Notes: generated by a model from the sequence alone, not told the origin. Positions 52,365 to 63,042 are shown, counted from the first letter of the stretch. The stretch: DNA of 64,000 nucleotides from Caprella mutica (GCA_947561585.1 CANNZV010003215.1:70683-134682), one strand, 5' to 3'. A program made the numbers and translations.

Positions 52365-52398
52365 ATAGGGGACGCATTTCCGGAAATGCGTCCCCTAT
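52365..52398. terminator. Perfect 34-bp palindrome after the 52.4 kb gene
   Basis: Two 17-bp halves with no loop (centre 52381/52382), each made of ATAGGGGACG followed by CATTTCC and its complement. It sits 17 bp past the stop of the minus-strand gene. There is no T tract, so it may be a terminator of unusual type or a dispersed palindrome. Confidence 0.5.
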
Positions 52399-52414
52399 AA
52401 CAAAAGCTCCAATA

Positions 52415-52789
52415 CTATCCCTTCATGAATTTCTTCACTGCAGCACGTTGGTCTTTGCTGTGGTCTTTGAAGATCTTCCATTGGTCGGAATTCAACATCG
52501 CTTTTGCCCGGTCGTCTCTACCTTCTCGCAAGGCTTGAATAATTTTTTGGTTGGTTTCAGGATCAAAGCTGGTTGCCTTAACAGCGGTCAAACCAATGTA
52601 GAAATCGGTAATAATAGCTGCAAAGTCAGGTTTATCTCTTTCAGATAAATTCAAGTCATACATAAAGTCCTTTACATTTTCCGCCACTTTTTCTTGTTGC
52701 GCTTCAGAAAGAACATTTTGTGCTTGTGAAGTCATTGTTACTGCCATAAACAATCCCATAAAGAGGGATCAGGTGCTGAATCGTTTCAT
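52415..52789 (-). CDS. Small exported protein, signal region disrupted
   Basis: About 114 residues can be read from ATG 52759, but the natural start seems to be ATG 52789 (MKRFST), where two compensating one-base indels create a TGA. The mature part (SQAQNVLSEAQQEKVAENV ... SDQWKIFKDHSKDQ) is helical and Spy-like in feel, but I do not recognise the family. Probably exported. Confidence 0.55.
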
Positions 52790-53048
52790 AACTGTTTGTT
52801 TTAATTGAATAATTATTTGAGCTGATTGACTTGATCAACTACCAACTTTAACGATAAAAACCAACCCATCGAAGTGTCAATCAAGCGAAACAGACAAACT
52901 GCTGATGGAAACGGACAAAAGTAAAGCTGAAGGATTTCTCTGACGGGTCAACCGGCTATCTATCTACTCTACTGACCATTTACTCTAAATAATTGAGAAC
53001 TTAATCTAATATTTGTACTTTTATGCTGAAACCCCGTTAGAACACTGT

Positions 53049-54317
53049 ATGTCCACTACCACTGAAATCAAATTACCACGAATGGGTGAAAGCGTTATTG
53101 AGGCTTTCACTTATTAGCTATACCAAGCAAGTTGGTGACTTTGTAAACGTGAAGACATTATCGCAGAAGTAGCAACTGACAAGGTAGACAATGAGATTCC
53201 ATCCCCGATATCTGGAGTAATCACGGCATTACTATGGAGTGAAAAAGATGTGATTGCAGTTGGTCAAACCATCGCCATTATTGAGGCCCAAACTGAACCA
53301 AATAAAGCAGGTGCTAATCTCGATGATCTGACAAGGTCTATCCAACCGATGGACAAAAACCAAAACGCACCGCATACTCTGTTAGAGTCGACGCGTCGCA
53401 ATTCTCCGCTTGTCAGGTCTATATGCCAAAAAGAGGGGATCGCTCAAAGTGAATTGGAGAAAGTCAAAGGAAGTGGAGCTCAGGGTAGGATTACCAAAAA
53501 GGACTTAGAAAACTACCTGAAGGAAAGGCTAGGATCAAAGGTACTTATACCTGGAGCACCTACTCGTCAAGATGAAACTACTGACCAAGTTTCCCTTTCG
53601 CCAAAAGACGGTGACCAGATCATTGAAATGTCTCGCATGAGAAAACTGATCGCCAAAAATATGGTGGCTTCCAAGCACATCGCGCCGCATGCTACACTCT
53701 TTCAAGAAGTAGACGTAACCAATTTGGTCATCTGGAGAAACCAAAACAAAGCAGCTTTCGAATTACTGAACGGCAACAAACTAACTTTCACGCCGCTTTT
53801 CCTAGAAGCAATTATTAAATCAGTTAAAGATTTTCCTCGGATTAATGTATCTTTGAAAGGAGACCAAATCACAATCAAAAAAGCGATTAATATCGGAATG
53901 GCCACCGCTTTGCCAGATGGAAACTTGATTGTTCCAGTGATTAAGGAGGCAGACAAATTAAACTTAAGCGGGCTCGCCAATCAGGTGAACAGCTTAGCAA
54001 CTAAAGCTAGGGCAGGGAAATTGACAGCAAACGACATTCAAAACGGCACTTTTACGGTATCCAATTTGGGTACGTTTGGCACCGATGCTGGAACCCCAAT
54101 TATCAATCAACCCCAAGCAGCCATTTTAGCTTATGGTGCCATCAAGAAGAAACCAGCTGTAGTTGAGACTGAATTTGGCGACCTGATTGCCATCAGACAA
54201 CTCATGATGCTTTCTCTATCTATCGATCACCGCATCATCGATGGATTCTTAGGTGGAAAATTTTTAAACAGTATTAAAGAAAATCTCGAAAACTTCAACC
54301 CAAACCGTATCCTATGA
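53049..54317 (+). CDS. 2-oxo acid dehydrogenase E2 (branched-chain type), lipoyl domain frame-shifted
   Basis: From ATG 53049: lipoyl start IKLPRMGESVIEA is followed by one shift near 53105-53118 and a second near 53145-53151 that restores the frame; DKVDNEIPSPISG with the lipoyl Lys follows. A peripheral-subunit binding domain (IAQSELEKVKGSGAQGRI) and catalytic domain (SLSIDHRIIDG near the end) are intact. The ATG of E1 overlaps the stop by 4 bp. It moves the acyl group to CoA. Confidence 0.85.
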
Positions 54318-56701
54318 TTATTACATCCAAAAGAATATCAGAGACCGGTGAACAAGAAATCAATCTGCAACGCAAGCAGATTCTAGAGGATATCTATACT
54401 GCTTACTTGAGCAGATTCATTAGCAATGATATTAGAAAGGAAGTTTTATCTGGGAAAGCAAAATTTGGGATCGGGAGTGCAGGCAAAGAATTGCACCAAC
54501 TTGTAGTAGCCAACTACTTTGAAAAAGGAGATTTTTACTCGGGTTACTACCGGGATATGACAATGGCTCTTGCCACAGGTGTAAGTACCGCAACCAATAT
54601 CTACGGTACGGTCTATGGCGATGCCAATAATGACCCGTTTTCTGGCGGACGACAAATGAACAACCACTTTACTACGTCCCTTTTTGACGAGTCTGGCAAG
54701 TGGAACAAGCAAGTCAATCAATACAATTTTATTTCGCCAATGGCCTCTTTGGGTGGACATTTGCCCCATGCCTTAGGAATCGCTGCGGCTTCTAAGATAT
54801 TTAGAGAGCAGGGTCGAAACGATCATCTTTCGCGCAAGGGAAATGAAATATCTTTTGCCAACATGGGTGATGCCACTGCAGCTGAAGGTGTGTTCTTTGA
54901 AACGGTCAATGCAGCTGGTGTTATCAAAGTGCCTCTCGCGATCATCATTCAGGACGATGGCTTTGGAATTTCTGTGCCAACTGAACTACAAACGACCAAG
55001 GGGAACATTTCTGAAATTCTAGAAGGCTTTAGAGTGAACAGCAAAGGTCAGGGCATTGACATTTATACGGCAAAGGCTTGGGACTACGAAGGACTACATC
55101 ACATCTTCAGCAAGGGAATTAAGAAAATGAGAGAGACCCACATTCCGGCGGTCTTTCATATTCAAGAGTGCACCCAACCCAACGGGCATTCGACTTCTGG
55201 GTCACATGAAAGGTACAAGACCAAAGAAAGGCTTCAATGGGAAAAAGATTTCGACTGCATCAAGATCATGGAGTCCTGGATCATTGAAAATGGCCTAGCG
55301 TCGCAATCAACTTTAGACGAAATCAAAGCGAAAGCCAAGACTGAAAATCAGAAAGCCAAGAAAGAAGCTTGGGCAGCATTTCAACAAGCGCCCAACCGAA
55401 AACTCAAGGAATTTCGTCCGATATTGGCCGAACTCAAAAAACAAAGCGATCAACCAACGCTAGTCATTGAGGCCGAAAAGGAATTGAAGGAGCTTTACAA
55501 CACCACAGTTTCAGATGTCATTAAGGTGGCTGAAAAACTGAAGCACAATTTGTGGAACGAAAACAATGAAGCTTTTGACAAGTTGGTTGCATTCATTCAA
55601 AATGGACACCAATACTTGGAAGATCGTTATGGAAACCATCTTCATAGCGAAAGCCCTATCGCAGCTTTAAAAGTCCCTGCCGTGCCAGCGGTTTACGTAA
55701 AGGACGAAAAGCTGAAAGGATACGAAGTCTTGAATCGCTACTTCGATCACAAACTTGGCGAAATGCCAAACCTTCATGCATTTGGTGAAGATGTGGGCAA
55801 GATTGGTGGTGTAAATCAGTCGTTTGCCGGCCTACAAGCCAAGCATGGCGAAAACCGGGTATTTGATACGGGTATTAGAGAGTGGACGATCGTTGGTCAA
55901 GGTATTGGAATGGCGATGCGTGGTTTAAGGCCAATCGCTGAGATACAGTATTTGGATTACTTGAGCTATGCCTTTTCGGCACTTACTGACAATCTAGCCA
56001 CTTTACGATACAGAACTGTCGGACAACAAGCTGCTCCAATGGTGGTACGTACTCGTGGTCACAGGTTAGAAGGCATCTGGCATAGTGGTTCGCCAATGGG
56101 GATGTTGATCAATTCTATGAAAGGGATTTTCGTTTTGACTCCGCGCAACATGGTACAAGCAGTTGGCTTATACAACACCATGATGAAGTCTGACGATTGT
56201 GCTTTGATGATCGAAAGCTTAAACGGTTATAGGCTTTGGGAGAAAGTACCGACCAATTTAGAAGATTATACGGTACCACTTGGTGTTCCAGATATCCTTC
56301 GCGAAGGAACAGATGTCACTTTAGTCACTTATGGTAGTTGTGTCAGAATTGCCGAAAAAGCAGTTGACTTCTTAGCTACAAAGGGCATCTCAGTTGAGTT
56401 GATCGATGCTCAAACCTTATTGCCGTTTGATAGACACCACGTGATTGTCGAATCCATCAAAAAGACCAACCGCATTGTTTTCATGGACGAGGATGTACCA
56501 GGGGGCGGAACTGCTTTTATGATGCAGAAAGTATTAGAAGAGCAGAATGGCTACCGTTGGTTGGATTCAAAACCAGAGACCATTACTGGCGCAGAATGTC
56601 GTCCGCCGTATGGTAACGATGGGGATTATTACAGTAAGCCTTACGAGCCACAGATCATTGAGTTGATTAGCGATATGATGCGAGAGGCGGGGGAGATCTA
56701 G
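54314..56701 (+). CDS. Fused E1 alpha-beta of branched-chain 2-oxoacid dehydrogenase
   Basis: 795 residues. Residues about 1-390 are E1 alpha (thiamine motif GDATAAEGVFFETVNAA; GGRQMNNHF), about 430-790 are E1 beta (FGEDVGKIGGVNQSF, EIQYLDYLSYAFSAL, GSPMGMLI). The fusion is common in Bacteroidota. It decarboxylates branched-chain 2-oxoacids and loads E2. E3 is not in the window. Confidence 0.93.
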   Translation: MIITSKRISETGEQEINLQRKQILEDIYTAYLSRFISNDIRKEVLSGKAKFGIGSAGKELHQLVVANYFEKGDFYSGYYRDMTMALATGVSTATNIYGTVYGDANNDPFSGGRQMNNHFTTSLFDESGKWNKQVNQYNFISPMASLGGHLPHALGIAAASKIFREQGRNDHLSRKGNEISFANMGDATAAEGVFFETVNAAGVIKVPLAIIIQDDGFGISVPTELQTTKGNISEILEGFRVNSKGQGIDIYTAKAWDYEGLHHIFSKGIKKMRETHIPAVFHIQECTQPNGHSTSGSHERYKTKERLQWEKDFDCIKIMESWIIENGLASQSTLDEIKAKAKTENQKAKKEAWAAFQQAPNRKLKEFRPILAELKKQSDQPTLVIEAEKELKELYNTTVSDVIKVAEKLKHNLWNENNEAFDKLVAFIQNGHQYLEDRYGNHLHSESPIAALKVPAVPAVYVKDEKLKGYEVLNRYFDHKLGEMPNLHAFGEDVGKIGGVNQSFAGLQAKHGENRVFDTGIREWTIVGQGIGMAMRGLRPIAEIQYLDYLSYAFSALTDNLATLRYRTVGQQAAPMVVRTRGHRLEGIWHSGSPMGMLINSMKGIFVLTPRNMVQAVGLYNTMMKSDDCALMIESLNGYRLWEKVPTNLEDYTVPLGVPDILREGTDVTLVTYGSCVRIAEKAVDFLATKGISVELIDAQTLLPFDRHHVIVESIKKTNRIVFMDEDVPGGGTAFMMQKVLEEQNGYRWLDSKPETITGAECRPPYGNDGDYYSKPYEPQIIELISDMMREAGEI

Positions 56702-56720
56702 CTTTTTTAGCTTCTAGCGG

Positions 56721-56877
56721 TTAGCTGCTAGTGATTTGTAGGGGCGAGAGCGCCATTTCCATTCCGATCGGCTTCTCACTATCAGCAATTTTGGCGAAAC
56801 CACCTTTGAAGTTTGAGTTGCTCAATTCAATTGAAGCGAAAGCGATGGTTGTTTCTCCAGAAGCGAGCTCGCCGTAG
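56721..56877 (-). other. Possible small reading-frame remnant
   Basis: A minus-strand frame from about 56879 to 56721 (GELASGETTIAFASIEL ...) continues past the META gene stop in another frame. It has coding-like composition but no recognised family; it may be a remnant or chance. Confidence 0.2.
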
Positions 56878-57561
56878 TCAATCTTCTCGCAGGAAAGAAA
56901 GCACCTCCTCTTGGCTTTGAAAGAACGTGAGCGTCTTTCCATCTAATTGATAGGATTCTACTGAGTTCAATGCTTCGAAGTACTCTTGCTCAATGTTCTT
57001 ATCCGCACAAGCCATCTTGGTGCTCGCGATATTACCGAATTGAATTAAATCGGAAGTCAGCTTTTTAAGTGGTCCGAAATAATTATTACATCCTCCGGTT
57101 CCTCCAACCTGCATTTGGTCTGACCGTATTTCCAAATCCGGTACATTGATGCCTCCTTCAATTGGATTTCCTTTTAACCGATTCAAAATCCACTTCCCAT
57201 CAATTACGCCACTTTTTTGATCCACTTTTCTTTCGAGCTCTTTGACAAAAGTGTACTTGATCGAAGATGCATCGGCAGGAACATTTTTCAGGTGCTCTTC
57301 CTTCACTTCAATTTTTTTACTGACACCTTCTTCAAACTTAAAGCCTTCAATTTCTGCATAAAAGTACTCCCAATTTGGATTCTCGATGTCTTCACCTCTA
57401 TGCACATTCAAACATTGCATTTCAACCACGCCTGTACATTCTGATTTAGTCCCGCTTACCCAAAGGATGGCATTCTTGTGGACGGTGCAGGATTGTAGTA
57501 CCATTAAGCCAAGAACAAATACTGTAATTATGAATAGGGACTTTTTTGCTAATATTCTCAT
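56878..57561 (-). CDS. DUF4377 and META domain lipoprotein
   Basis: 227 residues, lipobox LQSC (Cys 25). Residues about 35-110 match DUF4377 (GTKSECTGVVEMQCLNV), residues about 125-220 the META domain (GKWILNRLKG, GGCNNYFG, FGNIASTKMACAD), as in HslJ-like stress proteins. Periplasmic role unclear. Confidence 0.85.
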   Translation of the reverse strand: MRILAKKSLFIITVFVLGLMVLQSCTVHKNAILWVSGTKSECTGVVEMQCLNVHRGEDIENPNWEYFYAEIEGFKFEEGVSKKIEVKEEHLKNVPADASSIKYTFVKELERKVDQKSGVIDGKWILNRLKGNPIEGGINVPDLEIRSDQMQVGGTGGCNNYFGPLKKLTSDLIQFGNIASTKMACADKNIEQEYFEALNSVESYQLDGKTLTFFQSQEEVLSFLRED

Positions 57562-57622
57562 GGATTCTTCTCTTTGTTAGCTATTGAACCTTAATATCTG
57601 GCCTGAGATTCAATCAAATAAT

Positions 57623-58903
57623 TCATTGCTCAAACCGCGCAACGATCGCATTCATCAAATTCATGTTGTTGATCCAGTCGTATTCAGTAGATGTCGGAAT
57701 ATCGGAGGTAGTGAATTTGACAATAACCAACTCCGTAGCCGGATCAATATAGATCCACTGTCCAAATAGTCCTTTGGCGAAGTAGGCTTCTTTATCTGTA
57801 TGCCACCATTGATCGGTATAGTGGAAATTCTTAAACATTTTACCTCGTTTTGAATCGGCAAACTTCTCAATACTACCACCTGCTTCTACTTTCTTTACGA
57901 CCGACTTTGGAACGATCTGTTGACCATTGAAGAAACCATCGTTTAACATCATTTGACCAAAACGCCCCGCGTCTCGCAGGTTGCTATTTACTGCACCACT
58001 TACCATTTCAAAACCGTTGGAATCATGCATAACAAAAGCATCTTGCTCAGCTCCCATCTTGGACCAGATCTTTTCGCTCATCATTTCAGACGGCTTCATG
58101 CCTGTAACCTTTGAAATAATCATTCCTAATATTTCAGTGTTCAAGCTCACATAATGAAACAACTCATCATGGTCTCTACCCTTTTTAATGGAAGTCATAT
58201 ACTCGGGAACTGACTTAAATTCTGACGGGCCAGGAATCACTACAAACTGCGAAACCTTAGCAAACTTGTAAGCATCTGATTTGGGATCATTGTAGGCTTC
58301 GCTGTAAGCTACACCCACCAACATGTCCATCACCATTTGAACCGTAGTACCATCCCAAGCAGTTCCTTTTAACTCAGGCAAATAATGTAGTGTTGGTTTC
58401 TGTAAATCTACTTTCCCTTCTGCGGCTAAGATATCTAACGTTAACCCTACCATCGACTTTGACATTGAAAACCAATTGTGCGTCGTGCTTGCAGTTTGGT
58501 TGTCATAGTACCTTTCGTCAATGATTTTGCCTTTATGCATGACCAAGAATCCGTCGGTTCTATTGGAGTCCAAGTGCTGCTCGTAGCTGTACATCGCTCC
58601 ATCAAACTGCTCAATCTGGAGGGCAGACAAAGACACTAATTCCTTTGGCAAGTCGGAAGTACTAGTTCCCTTACTGATGGTGTGAACATCATGTAGCTTG
58701 TCGACATTTTTGATGGCCCAATACTTATAGGGCGGGCGTAGCCAGTTTGTTCTGGTAGTCTCCTTTGCTATTTTATCGTAGTCCCTTTTTATATGAGTTT
58801 TGACCTGAGCTTCAGCTGCCTGCACAGGCTCTTTCGCTTGCTTTTGGCAAGCAACCAAACCAATGAGGCCAACGCAAAGTAGAATAGTTAATTTATTGTA
58901 CAT
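57623..58903 (-). CDS. Serine hydrolase lipoprotein (beta-lactamase family)
   Basis: 426 residues, lipobox LVAC. The active-site SxxK is SMSK in WFSMSKSMVGL; the Tyr-containing loop is in LFHYVSLNTE; C-terminal motifs are less clear. It ends the acyl-CoA operon, 37 bp after the ligase. It may process an ester, but the substrate is unknown. Confidence 0.8.
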   Translation of the reverse strand: MYNKLTILLCVGLIGLVACQKQAKEPVQAAEAQVKTHIKRDYDKIAKETTRTNWLRPPYKYWAIKNVDKLHDVHTISKGTSTSDLPKELVSLSALQIEQFDGAMYSYEQHLDSNRTDGFLVMHKGKIIDERYYDNQTASTTHNWFSMSKSMVGLTLDILAAEGKVDLQKPTLHYLPELKGTAWDGTTVQMVMDMLVGVAYSEAYNDPKSDAYKFAKVSQFVVIPGPSEFKSVPEYMTSIKKGRDHDELFHYVSLNTEILGMIISKVTGMKPSEMMSEKIWSKMGAEQDAFVMHDSNGFEMVSGAVNSNLRDAGRFGQMMLNDGFFNGQQIVPKSVVKKVEAGGSIEKFADSKRGKMFKNFHYTDQWWHTDKEAYFAKGLFGQWIYIDPATELVIVKFTTSDIPTSTEYDWINNMNLMNAIVARFEQ

Positions 58904-58940
58904 ATACTTTCAGTTCTTTATTTAAGGTTGATCCGCGATC

Positions 58941-60623
58941 TTATTTCCAGATGATTTTCTCATTTAATTCATGCCAATCAAGATACTGCTTACTAAATCG
59001 ATCATCTAGTTTTCCGCGTCTAATTTTCATGGTAGGTGTTAGGCACTCATTTTTCTCGCTCCAAGTTTCTGCTTGGATTACCACTGTGGAAATTCTTTCG
59101 AAATTGGCTCGTTGGCTATTGAGCAACTGGGTACTTTCCCAGATAGAGGTTTCGACTTTGTCGCGATCAGCACTATTACCAATCTCTGATAGATTTACCA
59201 AAGCTATGGGTTGTGGAATACCAAGACCCACTACACAAACTTGCTCGATGTGGTCATTTCCCATCAGCACTTCCTCTAACGGATTGGGCGTCACATAGCT
59301 TCCCTTAGAAGTTTTAAAAGCATCTTTGACACGGCCGATAATTCGTAAATATCCATGCTTATCGATAGTTCCTCGATCTCCAGTATACATCCAGCCATCT
59401 TTCAACACTTCGGCGGTCTTCTCTGGATTTTTGTAATATCCCTTCATGATGTAAGGGGTCTTGAATAGAATCTCACTGGTCTCCGGGTGAATCCTCACTT
59501 CTGCAGAAGGCTTAGGTCTGCCCACTGAGTCTTGCGGCGCGTCATGATTAGGCGTATTAGTAACGCTCCCGCAGGTTTCAGTCATTCCATATGCCTCGCA
59601 GAGATGAATGTCTAATTTCTTGTAGAAGTCTTTGAGATAACCTGGTGTGATTGCAGCACCAGTTACCGCAATTTCTAATTTCGAAAACCCCATGCTTGCT
59701 TTGAGTTGCGCTTTGATCTTTGGTGCAGCTTCAGGGTTGGCAAGCATTGCATTTAGTCGCTCGATCGGCATTTTAGACATCACACCTAAATAGAATTTTG
59801 TCCAGATTCGCGGCACTGCAAATAAGAGCGTAGGCTGGGTGTCTCTCAGGTTTTGGGCGAAAGTTTCAAGGCTCTCGGCAAAAGATATACTACCTCCTCT
59901 AGTCAGAACGATCAACTCCAACCCGATTCTTTCGCCTACATGATTCAATGGTAGAAAGGAAAGGCAACGCACCTCAGAAAGTTGATACAACCCGATCCAG
60001 TTGGTCTCTTTCTCAGCAGCCATCATACTTGAAGGTGTACGGTGGGTAAGCATCACGCCCTTAGGTGTCCCGGTAGTGCCGGAAGTAAACTTTATAGTCC
60101 AAAGATCGTCGAGATCAGGAACCGAGTCTTCTGTTTTAGGCTCATGACTAGCAAGCAAATCATTCCAACTTTCGCCAGAATCAACAACCGCACTTCCTTC
60201 ATATTGCGGAAATTTTATAACATGAAGATCTCGAGATATGGCTTCACCTTTATCTCCCCAATCTTCTAATTTACCAACGAAAATCGCTTTTATATCACTC
60301 AGATCGATCACCTCTGCCAATTGACTTTTAGGCAAACTGGCATAAAAAGGGACTGATACATATCCACCCATCATGATGGCTAAATCTGCTAGGATCCAAT
60401 GGTAACAGTTTTTGGATAAGATGCCGACGTGATCACCTGTCTTCAAGCCTTTCGCTGCTAGAGCAGTAGCAATTCTTCTGGCTTCTTGTCCTGCTTCAGC
60501 ATAAGTGAGCGTGTACCAAGTATCACCTTTGGGTTGTCTCAGGAATACCTTTTCAGGTTGTACTTTCTCCCAATGATAAAAATGGGCGATAGTTGACTTC
60601 AGGTTTTCGTTTGGCATAGACAT
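58941..60623 (-). CDS. Acyl-CoA ligase, AMP-binding (long-chain type)
   Basis: 560 residues. AMP-binding P-loop FTSGTTGTPKG (about 190), YGMTETCG, and GWMYTGDRG are the ligase motifs. It activates a fatty or other carboxylic acid with CoA. It lies 43 bp after the thiolase-hydratase fusion in a shared operon. Confidence 0.93.
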   Translation of the reverse strand: MSMPNENLKSTIAHFYHWEKVQPEKVFLRQPKGDTWYTLTYAEAGQEARRIATALAAKGLKTGDHVGILSKNCYHWILADLAIMMGGYVSVPFYASLPKSQLAEVIDLSDIKAIFVGKLEDWGDKGEAISRDLHVIKFPQYEGSAVVDSGESWNDLLASHEPKTEDSVPDLDDLWTIKFTSGTTGTPKGVMLTHRTPSSMMAAEKETNWIGLYQLSEVRCLSFLPLNHVGERIGLELIVLTRGGSISFAESLETFAQNLRDTQPTLLFAVPRIWTKFYLGVMSKMPIERLNAMLANPEAAPKIKAQLKASMGFSKLEIAVTGAAITPGYLKDFYKKLDIHLCEAYGMTETCGSVTNTPNHDAPQDSVGRPKPSAEVRIHPETSEILFKTPYIMKGYYKNPEKTAEVLKDGWMYTGDRGTIDKHGYLRIIGRVKDAFKTSKGSYVTPNPLEEVLMGNDHIEQVCVVGLGIPQPIALVNLSEIGNSADRDKVETSIWESTQLLNSQRANFERISTVVIQAETWSEKNECLTPTMKIRRGKLDDRFSKQYLDWHELNEKIIWK

Positions 60624-60666
60624 GAGTTTGGGCTGAGGTTCGACCTCAAATAAATTTCTTCTTTAA

Positions 60667-63042
60667 TTAATCTAAATTTTTAATGGTCCATTTTGGCTTT
60701 CTCTTCTCTGCGAAAGCTCGAGCGCCTTCCCAAAAATCATTGCTATTAAGCAAGTTGTCGAAAATTTCGTGCGGGGCAGAAACTGCCTCCTCCTCACTGG
60801 CAAATGCAGCGGTTTGATTCATAAGCAGCATCGTATTTTGAATCGCCGCTGGTGAAGCTTGGGTAATGTGATAAGCCAGCTCCTCAGCTTTTTTCATCAA
60901 CTCTTCTTTCGGGACTGCATAGTTGATGAGGCCAAGTTCTAATGCTTTATCGCAATCAATCGGACGACCAGTCAATAGCATTTCCATTGCCGCCTTCTTA
61001 CCGATTTGCCTAGGTAGTCTTTGAACACCTCCTGCCCCTGCAAACAAGCCAATCTTGACTTCTGGTAAACCAAATTTGGCATGATCAGCTGCAACGATGA
61101 TGTCGCAAGCCATAGCTATTTCTAAGCCTCCTCCCAAAGCCAATCCATTGACGGCTGCAATCACTGGCTTTACGCGTTTCGACCGGCTGGTTAACCCCGC
61201 AAACCCCATTTCGGGGATATACATAGGATTTCCCGAAGCCATATACTTGAGGTCATTCCCCGAAGAGAACGAATCATCCCCTGCTCCCGTAAGAATGGCC
61301 ACTCTTAGGTTTTCGTCTAGCTCAAAAGCATTGAAGATCCCTGCTAATTCTTCATTGGCCGGCGGACTTAATGCATTGCGTACTTCAGGCCTATTGATGG
61401 TTACTTTTAAAACCCAGCCATCTTTTTGAACTTCGCAGTACTTATAGCTTTCTTTAAAAGTATTGATCAGCTTGGGGCGATACTTAGCGAGGTCTACTTC
61501 TCGAAATGCGAAACGATTTCCTTGAGGATCATACTCAACAAAGATGGTTGATCCAATCAGGTCCTTTTTTGCGACTGCTTGAACAGTTGCATTATCGGCC
61601 ATTGGGGTGGTTGCGTAGAATCGCTCTTGGGAATCTTTCAAACGCCCAATGATGATCGCCTTGACGGGAAATCCTTTGAAGTAATGAACGGTATACGATT
61701 CCAAAATCGCTTCGCCGGTCGGACGTCTATTTATCTTCACTTTCGGAATTGCCTCCACATTGGCTTGGAATGAAGAGCTCGACTGAGGTTGCCAATCACC
61801 TTCAAAAGCTTGAGTTGAATATACTCCGACTGAATGCTTTGACATCCAGCCTCCATTTGCATATACCAGTCCAAAACTGTCTGTATCTTTTCTTAAGTTC
61901 TCAACTAAAGAAGCGATGCCATGCATGCTGTAGTTATTTCCTGGGCCACCAAAGAATGGTAAACCACCGGTTTGAGTAACTGGTCTAGGGTCTCCTTTCT
62001 CGATCTCTAAGATTCGTTTTGCCTCACTCACTACAATTGGAAAACAACTGTAGATGTCTAGGTGTCGGATCTCTGTACTTTTTTTATTCGCATGTTGCAA
62101 GGCACCCTTCAAGGCTTTCTCCATACCGGCTGACTTCCCCAGTTCTTCGCGTTCTAGCAATACGCGATCTTGGGTATTGGCATAACCATGGAGGTAGACC
62201 CATTTACTTTCGTCAATTCCCAATGTTCTGGCTTTTCCAACCGTTGTAATTACCACAGCAGCCGCTTGGTTAACGCGGTCTTTGGCGATGAGACCCTTGG
62301 TGTATGGAGTGAGGATTAACGGATTTCTTTCGCCGGGTGTGATCAGCTGTGAGGCGTCATAGATATTTCGATCCACAGCATAAGGATTTTTATTAGCAAC
62401 TTTTGACAACTGGCTCATATGCGCTCCCATGTCCTGTGCGTAGGTTTCCATGTCTAGCTTTAAGGATGCGCGTCTAGCATTTTCCATCAAGGCATAAAAC
62501 TGCATGGGCAATACAACCTGATGATAGATTTCAACACTGGTGATAAGCTTACCCCCACTGTGTCCCCGGTCTTCTAATTGTCCGTCAATGTCTTCAGACC
62601 AGTCAAGCTTTACTTTTTGTTTCTTAGCAGCTTTGGTATTGGCAATAGCTTCACCGCCCGCTATTAGGACCATCTCACAATCGCCGCTTGCTAGCTTTTC
62701 GGCAAACTCTGAAACCAGCTTTTGTGGTGACTGTCCTCCAACCGAATCGTAAACAGCCCAGTTTGGGTTGGCCTTGATTCGTTTAGCAATAGAGCGGGGA
62801 AAGTTATTTGTTCGTCCTGTTTTAGCTTGATGCTGAGGCGAAGAATCGGCAAATATTTTGACTCCAGCAATCACATCTACTTCGATTGCCAATGTATCGT
62901 TTTTCGCATCTTGGAGAGCAAGCATTGCAGCCTTGGCAGCAAGGTCGACATGAGAAGCAGCGGTTGAAATATCCTCAGGTACGGCCTCTGATACTTGTCC
63001 GACTCCGATAATGATTGGCGTATTGTCTTTAATTTCTGACAC
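60667..63042 (-). CDS. Fusion: thiolase-like acetyl-CoA acetyltransferase and enoyl-CoA hydratase
   Basis: 791 residues. The first about 500 resemble the actinobacterial-type acetyl-CoA acetyltransferase; the usual nucleophile Cys region reads VGGQSPQKLVSEFA with no Cys, while YSCFP and GGLPFFGGPGNNY are kept. Residues about 530-790 are an enoyl-CoA hydratase (NRPEVRNAL, FSSGNDL, NGLALGGGLE). The lack of the Cys makes full thiolase activity doubtful. It lies between acyl-CoA dehydrogenase (60 bp) and ligase (43 bp). Confidence 0.88.
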   Translation of the reverse strand: MSEIKDNTPIIIGVGQVSEAVPEDISTAASHVDLAAKAAMLALQDAKNDTLAIEVDVIAGVKIFADSSPQHQAKTGRTNNFPRSIAKRIKANPNWAVYDSVGGQSPQKLVSEFAEKLASGDCEMVLIAGGEAIANTKAAKKQKVKLDWSEDIDGQLEDRGHSGGKLITSVEIYHQVVLPMQFYALMENARRASLKLDMETYAQDMGAHMSQLSKVANKNPYAVDRNIYDASQLITPGERNPLILTPYTKGLIAKDRVNQAAAVVITTVGKARTLGIDESKWVYLHGYANTQDRVLLEREELGKSAGMEKALKGALQHANKKSTEIRHLDIYSCFPIVVSEAKRILEIEKGDPRPVTQTGGLPFFGGPGNNYSMHGIASLVENLRKDTDSFGLVYANGGWMSKHSVGVYSTQAFEGDWQPQSSSSFQANVEAIPKVKINRRPTGEAILESYTVHYFKGFPVKAIIIGRLKDSQERFYATTPMADNATVQAVAKKDLIGSTIFVEYDPQGNRFAFREVDLAKYRPKLINTFKESYKYCEVQKDGWVLKVTINRPEVRNALSPPANEELAGIFNAFELDENLRVAILTGAGDDSFSSGNDLKYMASGNPMYIPEMGFAGLTSRSKRVKPVIAAVNGLALGGGLEIAMACDIIVAADHAKFGLPEVKIGLFAGAGGVQRLPRQIGKKAAMEMLLTGRPIDCDKALELGLINYAVPKEELMKKAEELAYHITQASPAAIQNTMLLMNQTAAFASEEEAVSAPHEIFDNLLNSNDFWEGARAFAEKRKPKWTIKNLD

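Noticed and set aside
56721..56880. Frame after the META gene that could be a frameshifted extension
   Set aside because: META proteins of this type end where the gene stops; the extra frame has no recognised domain.
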